Source: Bacteroidales bacterium (GTDB lineage: Bacteria; Bacteroidota; Bacteroidia; Bacteroidales; WCHB1-69). From it: a stretch of 51,206 nucleotides of DNA. The stretch covers positions 1-51,206 of the forward strand of contig JAFYEU010000031.1 of assembly GCA_017544105.1 (NCBI GenBank), read 5' to 3'. The position numbers were made by a program, and so were the translations under genes. Each line of letters opens with the position of its first letter. Within the stretch, counting starts at the first letter, position 1. Below are positions 7,222 through 15,224 of the stretch, one piece after another. The notes under the pieces are model-generated. The model had not been told where the DNA came from and did no database searches. It worked only from the letters and a program-made list of their open reading frames with translations.

Positions 7222-9024
7222 TTATTTGTTCTCGGCAACGGTATGGCCGAAAATCTCTTCCAGCATCGGCTCGTATTTCTTGATCAGCTTGGCGCGTTTC
7301 AGCTTCAAGGTCTGGGAGAGTTCGCCGGTGAGCGGGGACCAGGAGGCGATGATCCAGCGGCAGTTTTTGAGCTTTTCATGCGCGGCCAGGTTGGCGTTCA
7401 CCTTGTTGATCTCCTCTTGCAGACGGGCTTGCACCTGCGGGTTCTTCAGGATGTCCTCGTCGGTCTCATACGGGATCTTGTGCTTGTTGCACCAGTAGTG
7501 CAGGCCGTTCACGTCGGCGGTGATGATGGCGGAGGCAAAGTCCTCGTTGGAGCCCACCACCATGCAGTTGTCGATGAACAATGACTCGCGCAGCTGGTTT
7601 TCGATCACCTGCGGAGCGATGTATTTGCCGATGGAGAGTTTGAAGATCTCTTTCTTGCGGTCGGTGATCTTCAGGTATTTGCCGTCGATCAGCTTGCCGA
7701 TGTCGCCGGTATGGAACCAGCCCTCTTCGTCGATGACCTGTTTGGTGTACTCAGGGTCTTTGTAGTAGCCCATCATGAGGCAGTCGCCCTTGGTGAGGAT
7801 CTCGCCATCGTCGGCCAGCTTGGCCTCGATGCAGGTCATGAACTCACCGACGGTGCCGATGTGCAGTTCGTTCTTCATCGGGTTGTTGACGGCGATCACG
7901 GGGGAGGTCTCGGTCATGCCGTAGCCTTCATAGGCATACAGGCGGGCGGCGGTGAAGAGCTTCAAGACCTTGGCTTGGATGGAGGAGCCGCCGGACACGA
8001 CGATCATGTCCTCGCCACCGAGGGCATTACGCCATTGGGAATAGACGAGCTTGTCGGCCAACGCGATTTTCTTGCGGTAGAACCATCCTTGATTATAATA
8101 TTGGTAGTTGGTGCCCAGGTTGAAGGCCCAGAAGTAGATCATCCGTTTGATGCCTTTCAAGGACTTGCCGGTGTTGTAGAATTTGTCGTACATGCTCTCC
8201 AGCACGCGCGGCACGGCGCAGAAGCCTCTGGCGTGGATGTCCTTCAGGTCGCGGGCGATGGTGTTCAGTCCCTTGGCATAGTACATGCTGGAACCGATGA
8301 CCTGGTACATATAGTTGATGACGCGCTCATAGACGTGGCACAACGGAAGGAAACTCAAGATGTTGGCCGTGTGGTCGTTGGTCATCATGTTGACCAGTGT
8401 CAGGGCGTTGGTCAAGAAGTTCTTGTGGGACAGCATCACGCCCTTGGGCAGGCCCGTGGTGCCGGAGGTGTAGATGATGGTGGCCAGCTCTTCGGGCTTG
8501 ACCTCTTGTTTGGTCTGCTCGATGACGGGCGCCCATTTCTCGCGGTTGTCGCGACCCATCTGCAGCAATTCGCTGAAGTTGCGTTGCCCTTCAATGTTGG
8601 CGATGGTGAAGATGAAGGGGTTGTGGATGAGGTTCGGGAAGGCAGGGGACACTCTCTTATAGATGGACTCGATGCCGATGACGATGCACTTGGCATCGGA
8701 ATGGTTGAGAATATGGTTGTATTCTTCCAAGCTGAGGGAGGGATAGACGGGCACATGCACCATGCCGGCCAGCATGACGCCCATGTCCATGAAGTTCCAT
8801 TCGGGACGGTTGTTCATGATGGTGATCACCTTGTCGCCCTTCTGAAGGCCCAGCTCCAGCATGGCGGAGGCGATGGCATAGGAGTGCTCGATATATTCGT
8901 CCACGCTGTATTTGCGCCATTGTCCGTTCTGCTTGCCGCAGAGGATGTCCGGCTTGTTGCGGTTTGTCTTCAGATGGTCCAGGATGTCAAATAATCTAGT
9001 AATGTGTGAAGTATCCATACTCAT
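7222..9024 (-). CDS. Long-chain acyl-CoA synthetase (AMP-forming)
   Basis: The enzyme activates fatty acids to acyl-CoA through an acyl-adenylate. Its 600 residues carry the AMP-binding signature YTSGTTGLPKGV (185-196), the GYGMTETSP motif, the GWFHTGDIG motif and the hinge DRKKEIFKLS, as in FadD15-type long-chain ligases. There is no signal peptide, so it is probably cytosolic or peripheral at the membrane. ATG codons at residues 1 and 3 are both possible starts. The promoter box at 9042-9049 leaves only a short leader before either. It leads the minus-strand set ligase, SDR, LD-carboxypeptidase. It could supply acyl-CoA for the PlsC-like acyltransferase further downstream, which is inference. 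Confidence 0.9.
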   Translation of the reverse strand: MSMDTSHITRLFDILDHLKTNRNKPDILCGKQNGQWRKYSVDEYIEHSYAIASAMLELGLQKGDKVITIMNNRPEWNFMDMGVMLAGMVHVPVYPSLSLEEYNHILNHSDAKCIVIGIESIYKRVSPAFPNLIHNPFIFTIANIEGQRNFSELLQMGRDNREKWAPVIEQTKQEVKPEELATIIYTSGTTGLPKGVMLSHKNFLTNALTLVNMMTNDHTANILSFLPLCHVYERVINYMYQVIGSSMYYAKGLNTIARDLKDIHARGFCAVPRVLESMYDKFYNTGKSLKGIKRMIYFWAFNLGTNYQYYNQGWFYRKKIALADKLVYSQWRNALGGEDMIVVSGGSSIQAKVLKLFTAARLYAYEGYGMTETSPVIAVNNPMKNELHIGTVGEFMTCIEAKLADDGEILTKGDCLMMGYYKDPEYTKQVIDEEGWFHTGDIGKLIDGKYLKITDRKKEIFKLSIGKYIAPQVIENQLRESLFIDNCMVVGSNEDFASAIITADVNGLHYWCNKHKIPYETDEDILKNPQVQARLQEEINKVNANLAAHEKLKNCRWIIASWSPLTGELSQTLKLKRAKLIKKYEPMLEEIFGHTVAENK

Positions 9025-9041
9025 TAATTTTTTTTAACGCG

Positions 9042-9049
9042 CAAAAATA
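9042..9049 (-). promoter_or_regulatory. -7 box of the acyl-CoA synthetase operon
   Basis: The minus strand reads TATTTTTG, an exact TAnnTTTG match, 17 bases before the ATG at 9024. The expected transcript leader is only about 10-14 bases. Confidence 0.55.
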
Positions 9050-9186
9050 ATATTTTTTCCCAATCAAACAACAAGGGTGTTTTTTAGCCTGCCCAGGTAC
9101 GGGGAAGGTCACTCTGCGTAGGTGCTTTCGGAATGTTGAGGGACGGAGCCTGGAATAAAAGATTTTCATATTGTCCAAAAAATGAC

Positions 9187-9194
9187 TACCTTTG
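9187..9194 (+). promoter_or_regulatory. -7 box of nadD
   Basis: TACCTTTG matches TAnnTTTG exactly and lies 23 bases before the ATG at 9218. Because it falls after an in-frame ATG at 9182, it argues against that earlier start. Confidence 0.55.
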
Positions 9195-9217
9195 CCCGCT
9201 TTTTTGAAAAGGACAAT

Positions 9218-9796
9218 ATGCGAAAGACAGGATTGTTTTTTGGATCATTCAACCCGATACATGTGGGCCATCTTATTGTGGCCGAGTATATGCTGGAGCA
9301 TTCCGACCTGCAGGAGATGTGGTTTGTGGTGTCGCCCGCGAACCCCCTGAAGCGTCGGGCCACGCTGCTGGATGACCGCCAGCGTTGGTATATGGTGAAC
9401 CTGGCTATCGGCGACGATCTCCGCTTCCGGGTTAGCGATGTGGAGTTCGGCCTGCCCAAGCCCTCCTACACCTGCCACACGCTCGTGCACCTGCAGGAAA
9501 AGTACCCCGACCGCGAGTTCGCGCTGATCATGGGCGCCGACAACCTGCAGACTTTCCACAAATGGCTCAACTACGAGTGGATTCTGGAGCACTTCGCGCT
9601 CTATGTCTATCCCCGCCCGGGTTATTTGTCCGAGAATCCCTATCCCGAGGCCCGCATCACCTTCGTGGACGCCCCGCAGATAGAACTCTCCTCTACCGTC
9701 ATCCGGGAGAATATCCGTCAACATATCCCCGTCCGCTATATGCTCCCCGAAAAGGTCTATGAATATATAGACGAGATGGGTTTTTACAAAAATTAA
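9218..9796 (+). CDS. nadD: Nicotinate-nucleotide adenylyltransferase
   Basis: NadD adenylates nicotinate mononucleotide to deamido-NAD in NAD synthesis. The product is 192 residues from the ATG at 9218. The nucleotidyltransferase signature GSFNPIHVGH sits at 9-18, where this family has it. The C-terminal SSTVIRE motif (ISSTxIR type) is also present. A longer frame from 9182 would add 12 residues before the conserved start and would begin inside or before the promoter box, so I rejected it. rlmD follows after 21 bases and is probably co-transcribed. nadC, two steps earlier in the pathway, is at 14311-15162. Confidence 0.93.
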   Translation: MRKTGLFFGSFNPIHVGHLIVAEYMLEHSDLQEMWFVVSPANPLKRRATLLDDRQRWYMVNLAIGDDLRFRVSDVEFGLPKPSYTCHTLVHLQEKYPDREFALIMGADNLQTFHKWLNYEWILEHFALYVYPRPGYLSENPYPEARITFVDAPQIELSSTVIRENIRQHIPVRYMLPEKVYEYIDEMGFYKN

Positions 9797-9817
9797 GAAT
9801 TTTAACAAGAAGAGAAT

Positions 9818-11224
9818 ATGGGATTTAAACGCTATACCATTGAGGATTTGGAGATCCTGTCGGCAGGTGCCGAAGGGAAAGCGGTGGCCAAGACCGCCGA
9901 AGGACTGACCGTCTTTGTGCCCTATGCGGTGCCGGGAGATCATGTCGATGTGGAGGTTTTCAAACGTAAACACGGCTATGCGGAGGCTAACCTGTTGCAG
10001 GTGCGCCAGCCTTCACCCGACCGCGTGACCCCGCCATGCCCCCACTTCGGGGTCTGCGGAGGCTGCAAGTGGCAGATGCTCGACTATGCCAAACAGCTCC
10101 AATACAAGCAGAGACAGGTGGAGGACAATTTCCGCCATCTGGGCAAGTTCGAGTTTCCGCCCGTCACGCCCATCCTCGGCTCCGAGAAGATCTATTACTA
10201 TCGTAACAAGCTGGAGTTCACCTTCTCCAATATGCGCTGGCTCTCGTACGAGGATATGGCTCGTTGCAAGGCCGGGGAGGAGTTTGAACGTCGCTGTGCC
10301 GGATTCCACATCCCCGGTATGTTCGACAAGATCCTCGACATCGACCACTGCTGGCTGCAGGGCTCCAAGAGCAACGAGATCCGCCTCTTCTGCAAGCAGT
10401 ATGCGATTGAGCACGACATCACCTTCTACGACCCCCGGGCCCGCGAAGGACAACTGCGCAATATCATCATCCGCACGGCCTCTACCGGCGACCTGATGGT
10501 GGTGCTCATCGTCTCCCTCTACGACGAGAAGGCCGAAGCCATGCTGACCGCCCTCGCTGAGGCGTTCCCCGAGATCACCTCCCTGATCTATATGGTCAAC
10601 ACCAAACTCAACGACACGGTCTTCGACCTGCCCTTCCATCTCTTCAAAGGCCAAGACCATATCATGGAGCGCATGGAGGATCTCTACTTCAAGGTGGGGC
10701 CCAAGTCGTTCTATCAGACCAACAGCGAGCAGGCCTACACGCTCTACAAGGTGGCGCGCGAGTTTGCCGACATCCATCCGGACGAGGTGGTCTATGACCT
10801 CTTTACCGGCACGGGCACCATCGCCAACTTCGTGGCGCACCAGGCCAAGAAGGTCATCGGCGTGGAGTATGTGGATGCCGCCGTGGAGGACGCCCGCGAG
10901 AACGCTGCCCGCAACAAGATCACGAATACCGAGTTTGTGGTGGGCGACATGGCCAAGATCTTCACCGACGACTTCATCACCCGCTACAGTCGCCCGGATG
11001 TCATCATCACCGATCCGCCGCGCGCCGGCATGCACCCCAACGTCATCGCCCAGCTGCTCAAGTTGGAGGTGCCGCGCATGGTCTATATCAGCTGCAACCC
11101 CGCCACCCAGGCCCGCGACCTCACTCTGCTTAACGCTAAATACAAAGTTGTCAAGGTGCAACCCGTGGATATGTTCCCCCACACCCAGCATGTGGAGAAT
11201 GTGGTGAAATTGGAACTTAGATAA
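9818..11224 (+). CDS. rlmD: 23S rRNA (uracil-5-)-methyltransferase, RumA/RlmD family
   Basis: This family methylates C5 of a 23S rRNA uridine (U1939 in E. coli RlmD) using S-adenosylmethionine. The 468 residues begin with a TRAM-type RNA-binding domain (about 1-63), followed by iron-sulfur cysteines C74, C80 and C83 (CPHFGVCGGC). The SAM-binding motif DLFTGTGTIANF is near 327. The C-terminal DPPRAGMHP and ISCNPATQ hold the catalytic cysteine near 426. Bacteroidota often carry more than one member, so the exact target uridine (U1939 or U747) is not certain and the symbol is by family. Confidence 0.88.
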   Translation: MGFKRYTIEDLEILSAGAEGKAVAKTAEGLTVFVPYAVPGDHVDVEVFKRKHGYAEANLLQVRQPSPDRVTPPCPHFGVCGGCKWQMLDYAKQLQYKQRQVEDNFRHLGKFEFPPVTPILGSEKIYYYRNKLEFTFSNMRWLSYEDMARCKAGEEFERRCAGFHIPGMFDKILDIDHCWLQGSKSNEIRLFCKQYAIEHDITFYDPRAREGQLRNIIIRTASTGDLMVVLIVSLYDEKAEAMLTALAEAFPEITSLIYMVNTKLNDTVFDLPFHLFKGQDHIMERMEDLYFKVGPKSFYQTNSEQAYTLYKVAREFADIHPDEVVYDLFTGTGTIANFVAHQAKKVIGVEYVDAAVEDARENAARNKITNTEFVVGDMAKIFTDDFITRYSRPDVIITDPPRAGMHPNVIAQLLKLEVPRMVYISCNPATQARDLTLLNAKYKVVKVQPVDMFPHTQHVENVVKLELR

Positions 11225-11238
11225 GACATCCTCCTTCT

Positions 11239-11874
11239 TTATTTGAAGAGAATAATCCTGAATTCTTCTTTTCCCGGCTTATACTTTGCCTTCTTGGCCT
11301 CCCGGATGCACTGTTGCTGGATGTAGGTGTTGGTGATAGTAGTCCGCCCTTTGCTATTGTTTACGATGCGGGCTTCGCTGACTGTCCCGTCGGCCATCAC
11401 ATGCACCTCCACGGCCACCTGCCCTTCCTCAGAAATTTCAGTGTTGATTTGTTTGACAAGACCGCGGGACCCCGTGCCATATCCGATGCCACCGCCACTG
11501 CCGGAACCCTCACCGGGCCCCAGCCCTGAGCCTGTACCCGTGCCGATGCCGCTACCGCCTTTACCCCCTTTGAACATGGCATTTTGGTTCACGGTAGGGG
11601 TGGTAGAAGTCGTGTTGTCTTTGACAATGGTGTCGTGCACTACCTTCACCACGGTCTTGTACACAGTGTCGGGGGAGGCCTTCTTTTTCGGGGAGGCGCT
11701 GGTGCTTTTTGCCTTCTGGTCATCCGCAGGATAGCCTGTCGTAGGCTCTTCGGGATAGCAGATAGAGTCGGTCTGCGTGCTGTCGGGGGCGGCAAGTGCA
11801 GGTCCTTCCGGCGTTTTGCCATGAGGGAAGGTGCGGGCGACCAGCAGGATCAGCATCGCCAAGATAGCGGCCAA
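11239..11874 (-). CDS. TonB-like energy transducer, N-terminally truncated
   Basis: The C-terminal about 70 residues look like a TonB C-terminal domain (VAVEVHVMADGTVSEARIV, ending EEFRIILFK). It is preceded by a glycine-rich stretch (GGKGGSGIGTGTGSG) and a Ser/Lys/Asp/Pro-rich linker, as in Bacteroidota TonB homologues that span the periplasm. The membrane helix is at the extreme N-terminus (LLAAILAMLILLVA). No good start exists: the first candidates are TTG at 11872-11874 and an ATG six codons later, inside the helix. Reading further upstream gives GTVFALLAAILAM directly after a TGA, so about ten N-terminal residues seem lost. It overlaps the truncated sigma factor gene in another frame by 25 bases. 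It may be non-functional. Confidence 0.6.
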   Translation of the reverse strand: MAAILAMLILLVARTFPHGKTPEGPALAAPDSTQTDSICYPEEPTTGYPADDQKAKSTSASPKKKASPDTVYKTVVKVVHDTIVKDNTTSTTPTVNQNAMFKGGKGGSGIGTGTGSGLGPGEGSGSGGGIGYGTGSRGLVKQINTEISEEGQVAVEVHVMADGTVSEARIVNNSKGRTTITNTYIQQQCIREAKKAKYKPGKEEFRIILFK

Positions 11875-12191
11875 CAGCGCGAATACCGTGCCAACTCCTC
11901 GGGCTCCAGATCATCTTCGGACATGTCAAATTCGATATGTATTTCTTCCAGATGAACAAAATGTTGTGCCTGACGTAGGTGCTGCAATGCCGTATTGACC
12001 GTGACGCGCCGCATCCAAGCCTCAAAACTGCCAAGTCCCTTGAAGGTGTCCGCTTTTTCGACGCACTGCAGAAACGCCTCATGCGCAAGGTCTTCAGCCT
12101 CCTGTTTATCCGATACATAACGTAGGCAGAGAGCTATCATCTTGCCGATATTCTGTTGGTATTTCTCAACCCAAAAATCCTGACTGAACAT
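11850..12191 (-). pseudogene. ECF sigma factor lacking region 4 (truncated)
   Basis: The first about 90 residues are a clear sigma-70 region 2 of the extracytoplasmic-function class: RYVSDKQEAEDLAHEAFLQC, then FEAWMRRVTVNTALQHLR. Normal members are about 160-200 residues and carry a helix-turn-helix region 4 for -35 recognition. Here, after EDDLEPEELA, the frame runs 13 unrelated residues to a stop, and none of the three frames encodes region 4. The sequence joins instead the membrane segment of a TonB-like protein. A deletion between the two genes is the simplest explanation. Without region 4 the protein should not recognise promoters normally. A promoter box survives at 12233-12240. Confidence 0.7.
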
Positions 12192-12232
12192 AGCGTGATT
12201 TTTATAGTATGATGCAAAACTTTTGAAAGGGG

Positions 12233-12240
12233 CAAAATTA
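12233..12240 (-). promoter_or_regulatory. -7 box of the ECF sigma gene
   Basis: The minus strand reads TAATTTTG, an exact TAnnTTTG match, 42 bases upstream of the ATG at 12191. It faces away from the hutH box at 12262-12269, with only 21 bases between them. Confidence 0.5.
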
Positions 12241-12261
12241 TTAAATATTCATCGTTTTTTG

Positions 12262-12269
12262 TATCTTTG
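12262..12269 (+). promoter_or_regulatory. -7 box of hutH
   Basis: TATCTTTG is an exact TAnnTTTG match in the typical context TATCTTTGC, 44 bases before the hutH ATG. Its upstream -33 region would overlap the divergent sigma-factor promoter. Confidence 0.6.
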
Positions 12270-12313
12270 CCCGCTTATTATCTTTAGGAGTATAATATCA
12301 AAATATCATCTAT

Positions 12314-13810
12314 ATGACACGTCACAAAATCTCTACTAAGTTTCTCAGTATTGAGAAGATTGAAAAAATTATCGAACGTAAACAGAAGATAGAATTGTCG
12401 CAGGAGGCCATCGATGCCATCCAGAAATGCCGCGCCTACCTGGACAAGAAAACGGACACCGAGAAGGAGCCCATCTACGGGGTGACTACCGGCTTCGGTT
12501 CCCTTTGCAACCGCAGCATCTCCAAGGAGGATCTCTCTACCTTGCAACGCAACCTTGTCATCTCCCATGCCTGCGGGGTGGGGGAGGAGGTGCCCCAAGA
12601 GATCGTGCAGCTGATGTTGTTGATGAAGATTCAGTCTCTCTCCTACGGCCATTCCGGCGTGCAGCTGGCTACCGTGCAACGTCTGATTGACTTCTACAAC
12701 AAGGGGGTTTATCCCGTGGTCTATCAGCAGGGTTCACTGGGCGCTTCCGGTGACTTGGCCCCGTTGGCTCACCTCAGCTTGCCCATCATCGGCATGGGCG
12801 AGGTGTACTATCGTGGTAAGAAGTACCCCGCCGCCACCATCAACGAGAAGTTCGGCTGGGAGCCTATCACCCTCCAGTCCAAAGAGGGTCTGGCCCTGCT
12901 CAACGGTACCCAGTTCATGAGTTCCTACGCTGTCTGGTTGCTCATCAAGGCCAAGAAGCTCTCCTGGCTGGCCGACATCATCGGCACCGTCTCCCTGGAG
13001 GCGTTCGATGGCTGTCTGAGTCCTTTCAACATCAACGTGCACCTTGTGCGCCCGCATGCCGGCCAGATCATCACGGCCACACATATCTACAACATGCTGC
13101 AGGGCTCTGAGATCATCTGCCAGCATAAGGAGCATGTGCAGGATCCCTACTCCTTCCGCTGCATGCCGCAGGTGCATGGCGCCAGCAAGGATGCCATCTC
13201 CCATGTGCAGGATGTGGTGGAGACCGAGATCAACTCCGTGACCGACAACCCGACGGTCTTCCCCGATGAGGATCTGGTCATCTCCGCTGGCAACTTCCAT
13301 GGTCAGCCTCTGGCCTTGGTGCTCGACTTCCTGACCATCGCGGTGGCCGAGCTGGGCAATATCTCCGAACGCCGTATCTATCAACTCATCTCCGGCAAAC
13401 GCGGTCTGCCCTCTTTCCTTGTGAAGAACCCCGGCCTCAACTCCGGCTTCATGATCCCGCAGTACGCCGCTGCCTCCATCGTCAACCAGAACAAAGCCTT
13501 CACGATGCCTTGCTCTACCGACTCCATCGAGTCGTCCCAAGGTCAGGAGGACCATGTCAGTATGGGTGCCAATGCCGCCACCAAGTGCTATCTGGTGGTC
13601 AACAACCTGGAGAAGATCCTCGGCATTGAGCTCTTCAACGCCGCCCAGGCCCTGGAGTTCCGCCGCCCGCTGAAGTCTTCACAGTTTATCGAGGACTTTG
13701 TGGCAGCCTTCCGCCAAGTGGTGCCTTTTGTGGAGAACGACACCTATATGCATGAGCTGATTCAGAAGTCTATCGACTTTGTGAATGGCGTGAAAGTGTT
13801 GATGGACTAG
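12314..13810 (+). CDS. hutH: Histidine ammonia-lyase
   Basis: The enzyme removes ammonia from L-histidine to give urocanate, the first step of histidine breakdown. The 498 residues include the Ala-Ser-Gly triad (144-146, within GSLGASGDLAPLAH) that cyclises to the MIO electrophile, and the N-terminal YGVTTGFGS loop carrying the active-site Tyr (about 55-63). Length fits the family. No other hut gene lies in the window, so the rest of the pathway must be elsewhere or missing. A tyrosine-specific or aminomutase relative cannot be fully excluded from sequence alone. A lipoprotein gene follows nine bases downstream. Confidence 0.92.
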   Translation: MTRHKISTKFLSIEKIEKIIERKQKIELSQEAIDAIQKCRAYLDKKTDTEKEPIYGVTTGFGSLCNRSISKEDLSTLQRNLVISHACGVGEEVPQEIVQLMLLMKIQSLSYGHSGVQLATVQRLIDFYNKGVYPVVYQQGSLGASGDLAPLAHLSLPIIGMGEVYYRGKKYPAATINEKFGWEPITLQSKEGLALLNGTQFMSSYAVWLLIKAKKLSWLADIIGTVSLEAFDGCLSPFNINVHLVRPHAGQIITATHIYNMLQGSEIICQHKEHVQDPYSFRCMPQVHGASKDAISHVQDVVETEINSVTDNPTVFPDEDLVISAGNFHGQPLALVLDFLTIAVAELGNISERRIYQLISGKRGLPSFLVKNPGLNSGFMIPQYAAASIVNQNKAFTMPCSTDSIESSQGQEDHVSMGANAATKCYLVVNNLEKILGIELFNAAQALEFRRPLKSSQFIEDFVAAFRQVVPFVENDTYMHELIQKSIDFVNGVKVLMD

Positions 13811-13819
13811 TCTGTCACG

Positions 13820-14314
13820 ATGAAAGCCAGGCTTTGGATTGTCGGTTTATGTCTGCTCGCTTTGACAGGATGCGGCCGTCGGGAGGTCTTTCCCGTCGAG
13901 CCGCACATCGAGTTTGTCCGTATCGATAAAATCGACAACGGCACGGGCGTGGACAACCAAGCCGACCTCGTCGTCTATTTCGAGGACGGGGATGGAGACA
14001 TCGGACTTAATGAAACCGACACCGACTCGATCTTTGCAATTGGCTCCCCTTATTATTACGACTTCTTTATTCATTATTACGAGAAGCAAAATGGCGTTTG
14101 GACGGAGGTGGAGCTCCCCACGCCGTTGCATGCCCGCCTGCCCCATCTGAGTGATAATGTGCCGGAAGCCATCAAAGGCGAGATCACCATCACCACTTTC
14201 ATCAACAACTATACCTCACCCTATGATACCATCATGCTCTCTTGCCAGCTCGTGGACCGGGCCCTGCACGAGAGCAATATCATCACAACCCCTGAAATAA
14301 TCGTACAAAAATGA
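13820..14314 (+). CDS. Lipoprotein of unknown function
   Basis: The 164-residue product has a lipoprotein signal peptide with lipobox LTGC (Cys18). The mature part contains an acidic DGDGDIGLNETDTDS stretch near 56-70 that resembles a calcium-binding loop, although no complete EF-hand is present. I recognise no family with confidence; similar small lipoproteins with a GDGDIG segment occur in Bacteroidota. It sits nine bases after hutH and its stop overlaps the nadC start by four bases, so it is probably translated together with nadC. No functional link to NAD synthesis can be seen. Confidence 0.75.
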   Translation: MKARLWIVGLCLLALTGCGRREVFPVEPHIEFVRIDKIDNGTGVDNQADLVVYFEDGDGDIGLNETDTDSIFAIGSPYYYDFFIHYYEKQNGVWTEVELPTPLHARLPHLSDNVPEAIKGEITITTFINNYTSPYDTIMLSCQLVDRALHESNIITTPEIIVQK

Positions 14315-15162
14315 ACATCGACGAACATATTCGGCAACTGATCGCCATGTCTCTGGCTGAAGATATCGGCAACGGAGACCATTCCTCCCTTTCCTGCATT
14401 GATGCGGGGGCGCAAGGGGAGATGAAACTGCTGGTCAAGCAAGACGGCATCCTCTGCGGTGTGGACGTGGCCGCGGAGATCGCCCGTCAGGTGGATGCGC
14501 GGATCACGATGGAGCGCTTCATGGACGACGGAGCCCAGATCAAAAAGGGCGACATCGTCTTTATCCTGCGCGGACCCGCCCAGAAGATGCTCACCGCTGA
14601 GCGCACCATCCTCAACTATATGCAACGGATGAGCGGCATCGCCACCACCACCCATGCCTACGTGGAGATGGTGAAAGGCACCGGCGTGACCCTGCTCGAT
14701 ACCCGTAAGACCACCCCCAATATGCGCTACTTTGAGAAATATGCCGTCAAGACCGGTGGGGCTGAAAACCATCGCATTGGCCTTTTCGACATGATCATGC
14801 TCAAAGACAACCATATTGACTTTGCCGGCAGCATCGAGAAGGCTATTGATCTGGCAAACAACTACCTTCAGACCCATCACATGGATCTTAAGATAGAGGT
14901 GGAGACCCGCTCCCTCGAGGATGTACGACGGGTGATGGAGCATGGTGGAGTGCACCGGATTATGTTCGACAACTTCACGCCCGAGATGATAAAGGAGGGC
15001 GTCAAGATGGTCAATCACAAATACGAAACAGAAGCTTCCGGTGGCATCACCGATGAGACCCTTCGCGACTATGCCGCCACCGGTGTGGACTTTATCTCTG
15101 TGGGCGCTTTCACCCATCATATCAGCAGCCTCGACTTGAGTCTGAAGACTATCATCCTATAA
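14311..15162 (+). CDS. nadC: Nicotinate-nucleotide pyrophosphorylase (carboxylating)
   Basis: NadC converts quinolinate and PRPP to nicotinate mononucleotide in de novo NAD synthesis. The 283 residues show the family signatures RMSGIATTTH and TRKTTPNMRYFEKYAV with the basic substrate-binding residues, then KDNHIDF, VEVETRSLEDV and SGGITDETL. The length is normal. It overlaps the lipoprotein gene by four bases. Its product is the substrate of NadD (9218-9796). Confidence 0.94.
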   Translation: MNIDEHIRQLIAMSLAEDIGNGDHSSLSCIDAGAQGEMKLLVKQDGILCGVDVAAEIARQVDARITMERFMDDGAQIKKGDIVFILRGPAQKMLTAERTILNYMQRMSGIATTTHAYVEMVKGTGVTLLDTRKTTPNMRYFEKYAVKTGGAENHRIGLFDMIMLKDNHIDFAGSIEKAIDLANNYLQTHHMDLKIEVETRSLEDVRRVMEHGGVHRIMFDNFTPEMIKEGVKMVNHKYETEASGGITDETLRDYAATGVDFISVGAFTHHISSLDLSLKTIIL

Positions 15163-15224
15163 GCCTATGAACGATGCGGCATAACGACTACTCATCCCCA
15201 GAAAAACCTTTGCGATAATCGCCT

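Noticed and set aside
9182-9217. Earlier in-frame start for nadD
   Set aside because: It would put the promoter box TACCTTTG inside the coding region; conserved sequence begins only at 9218.
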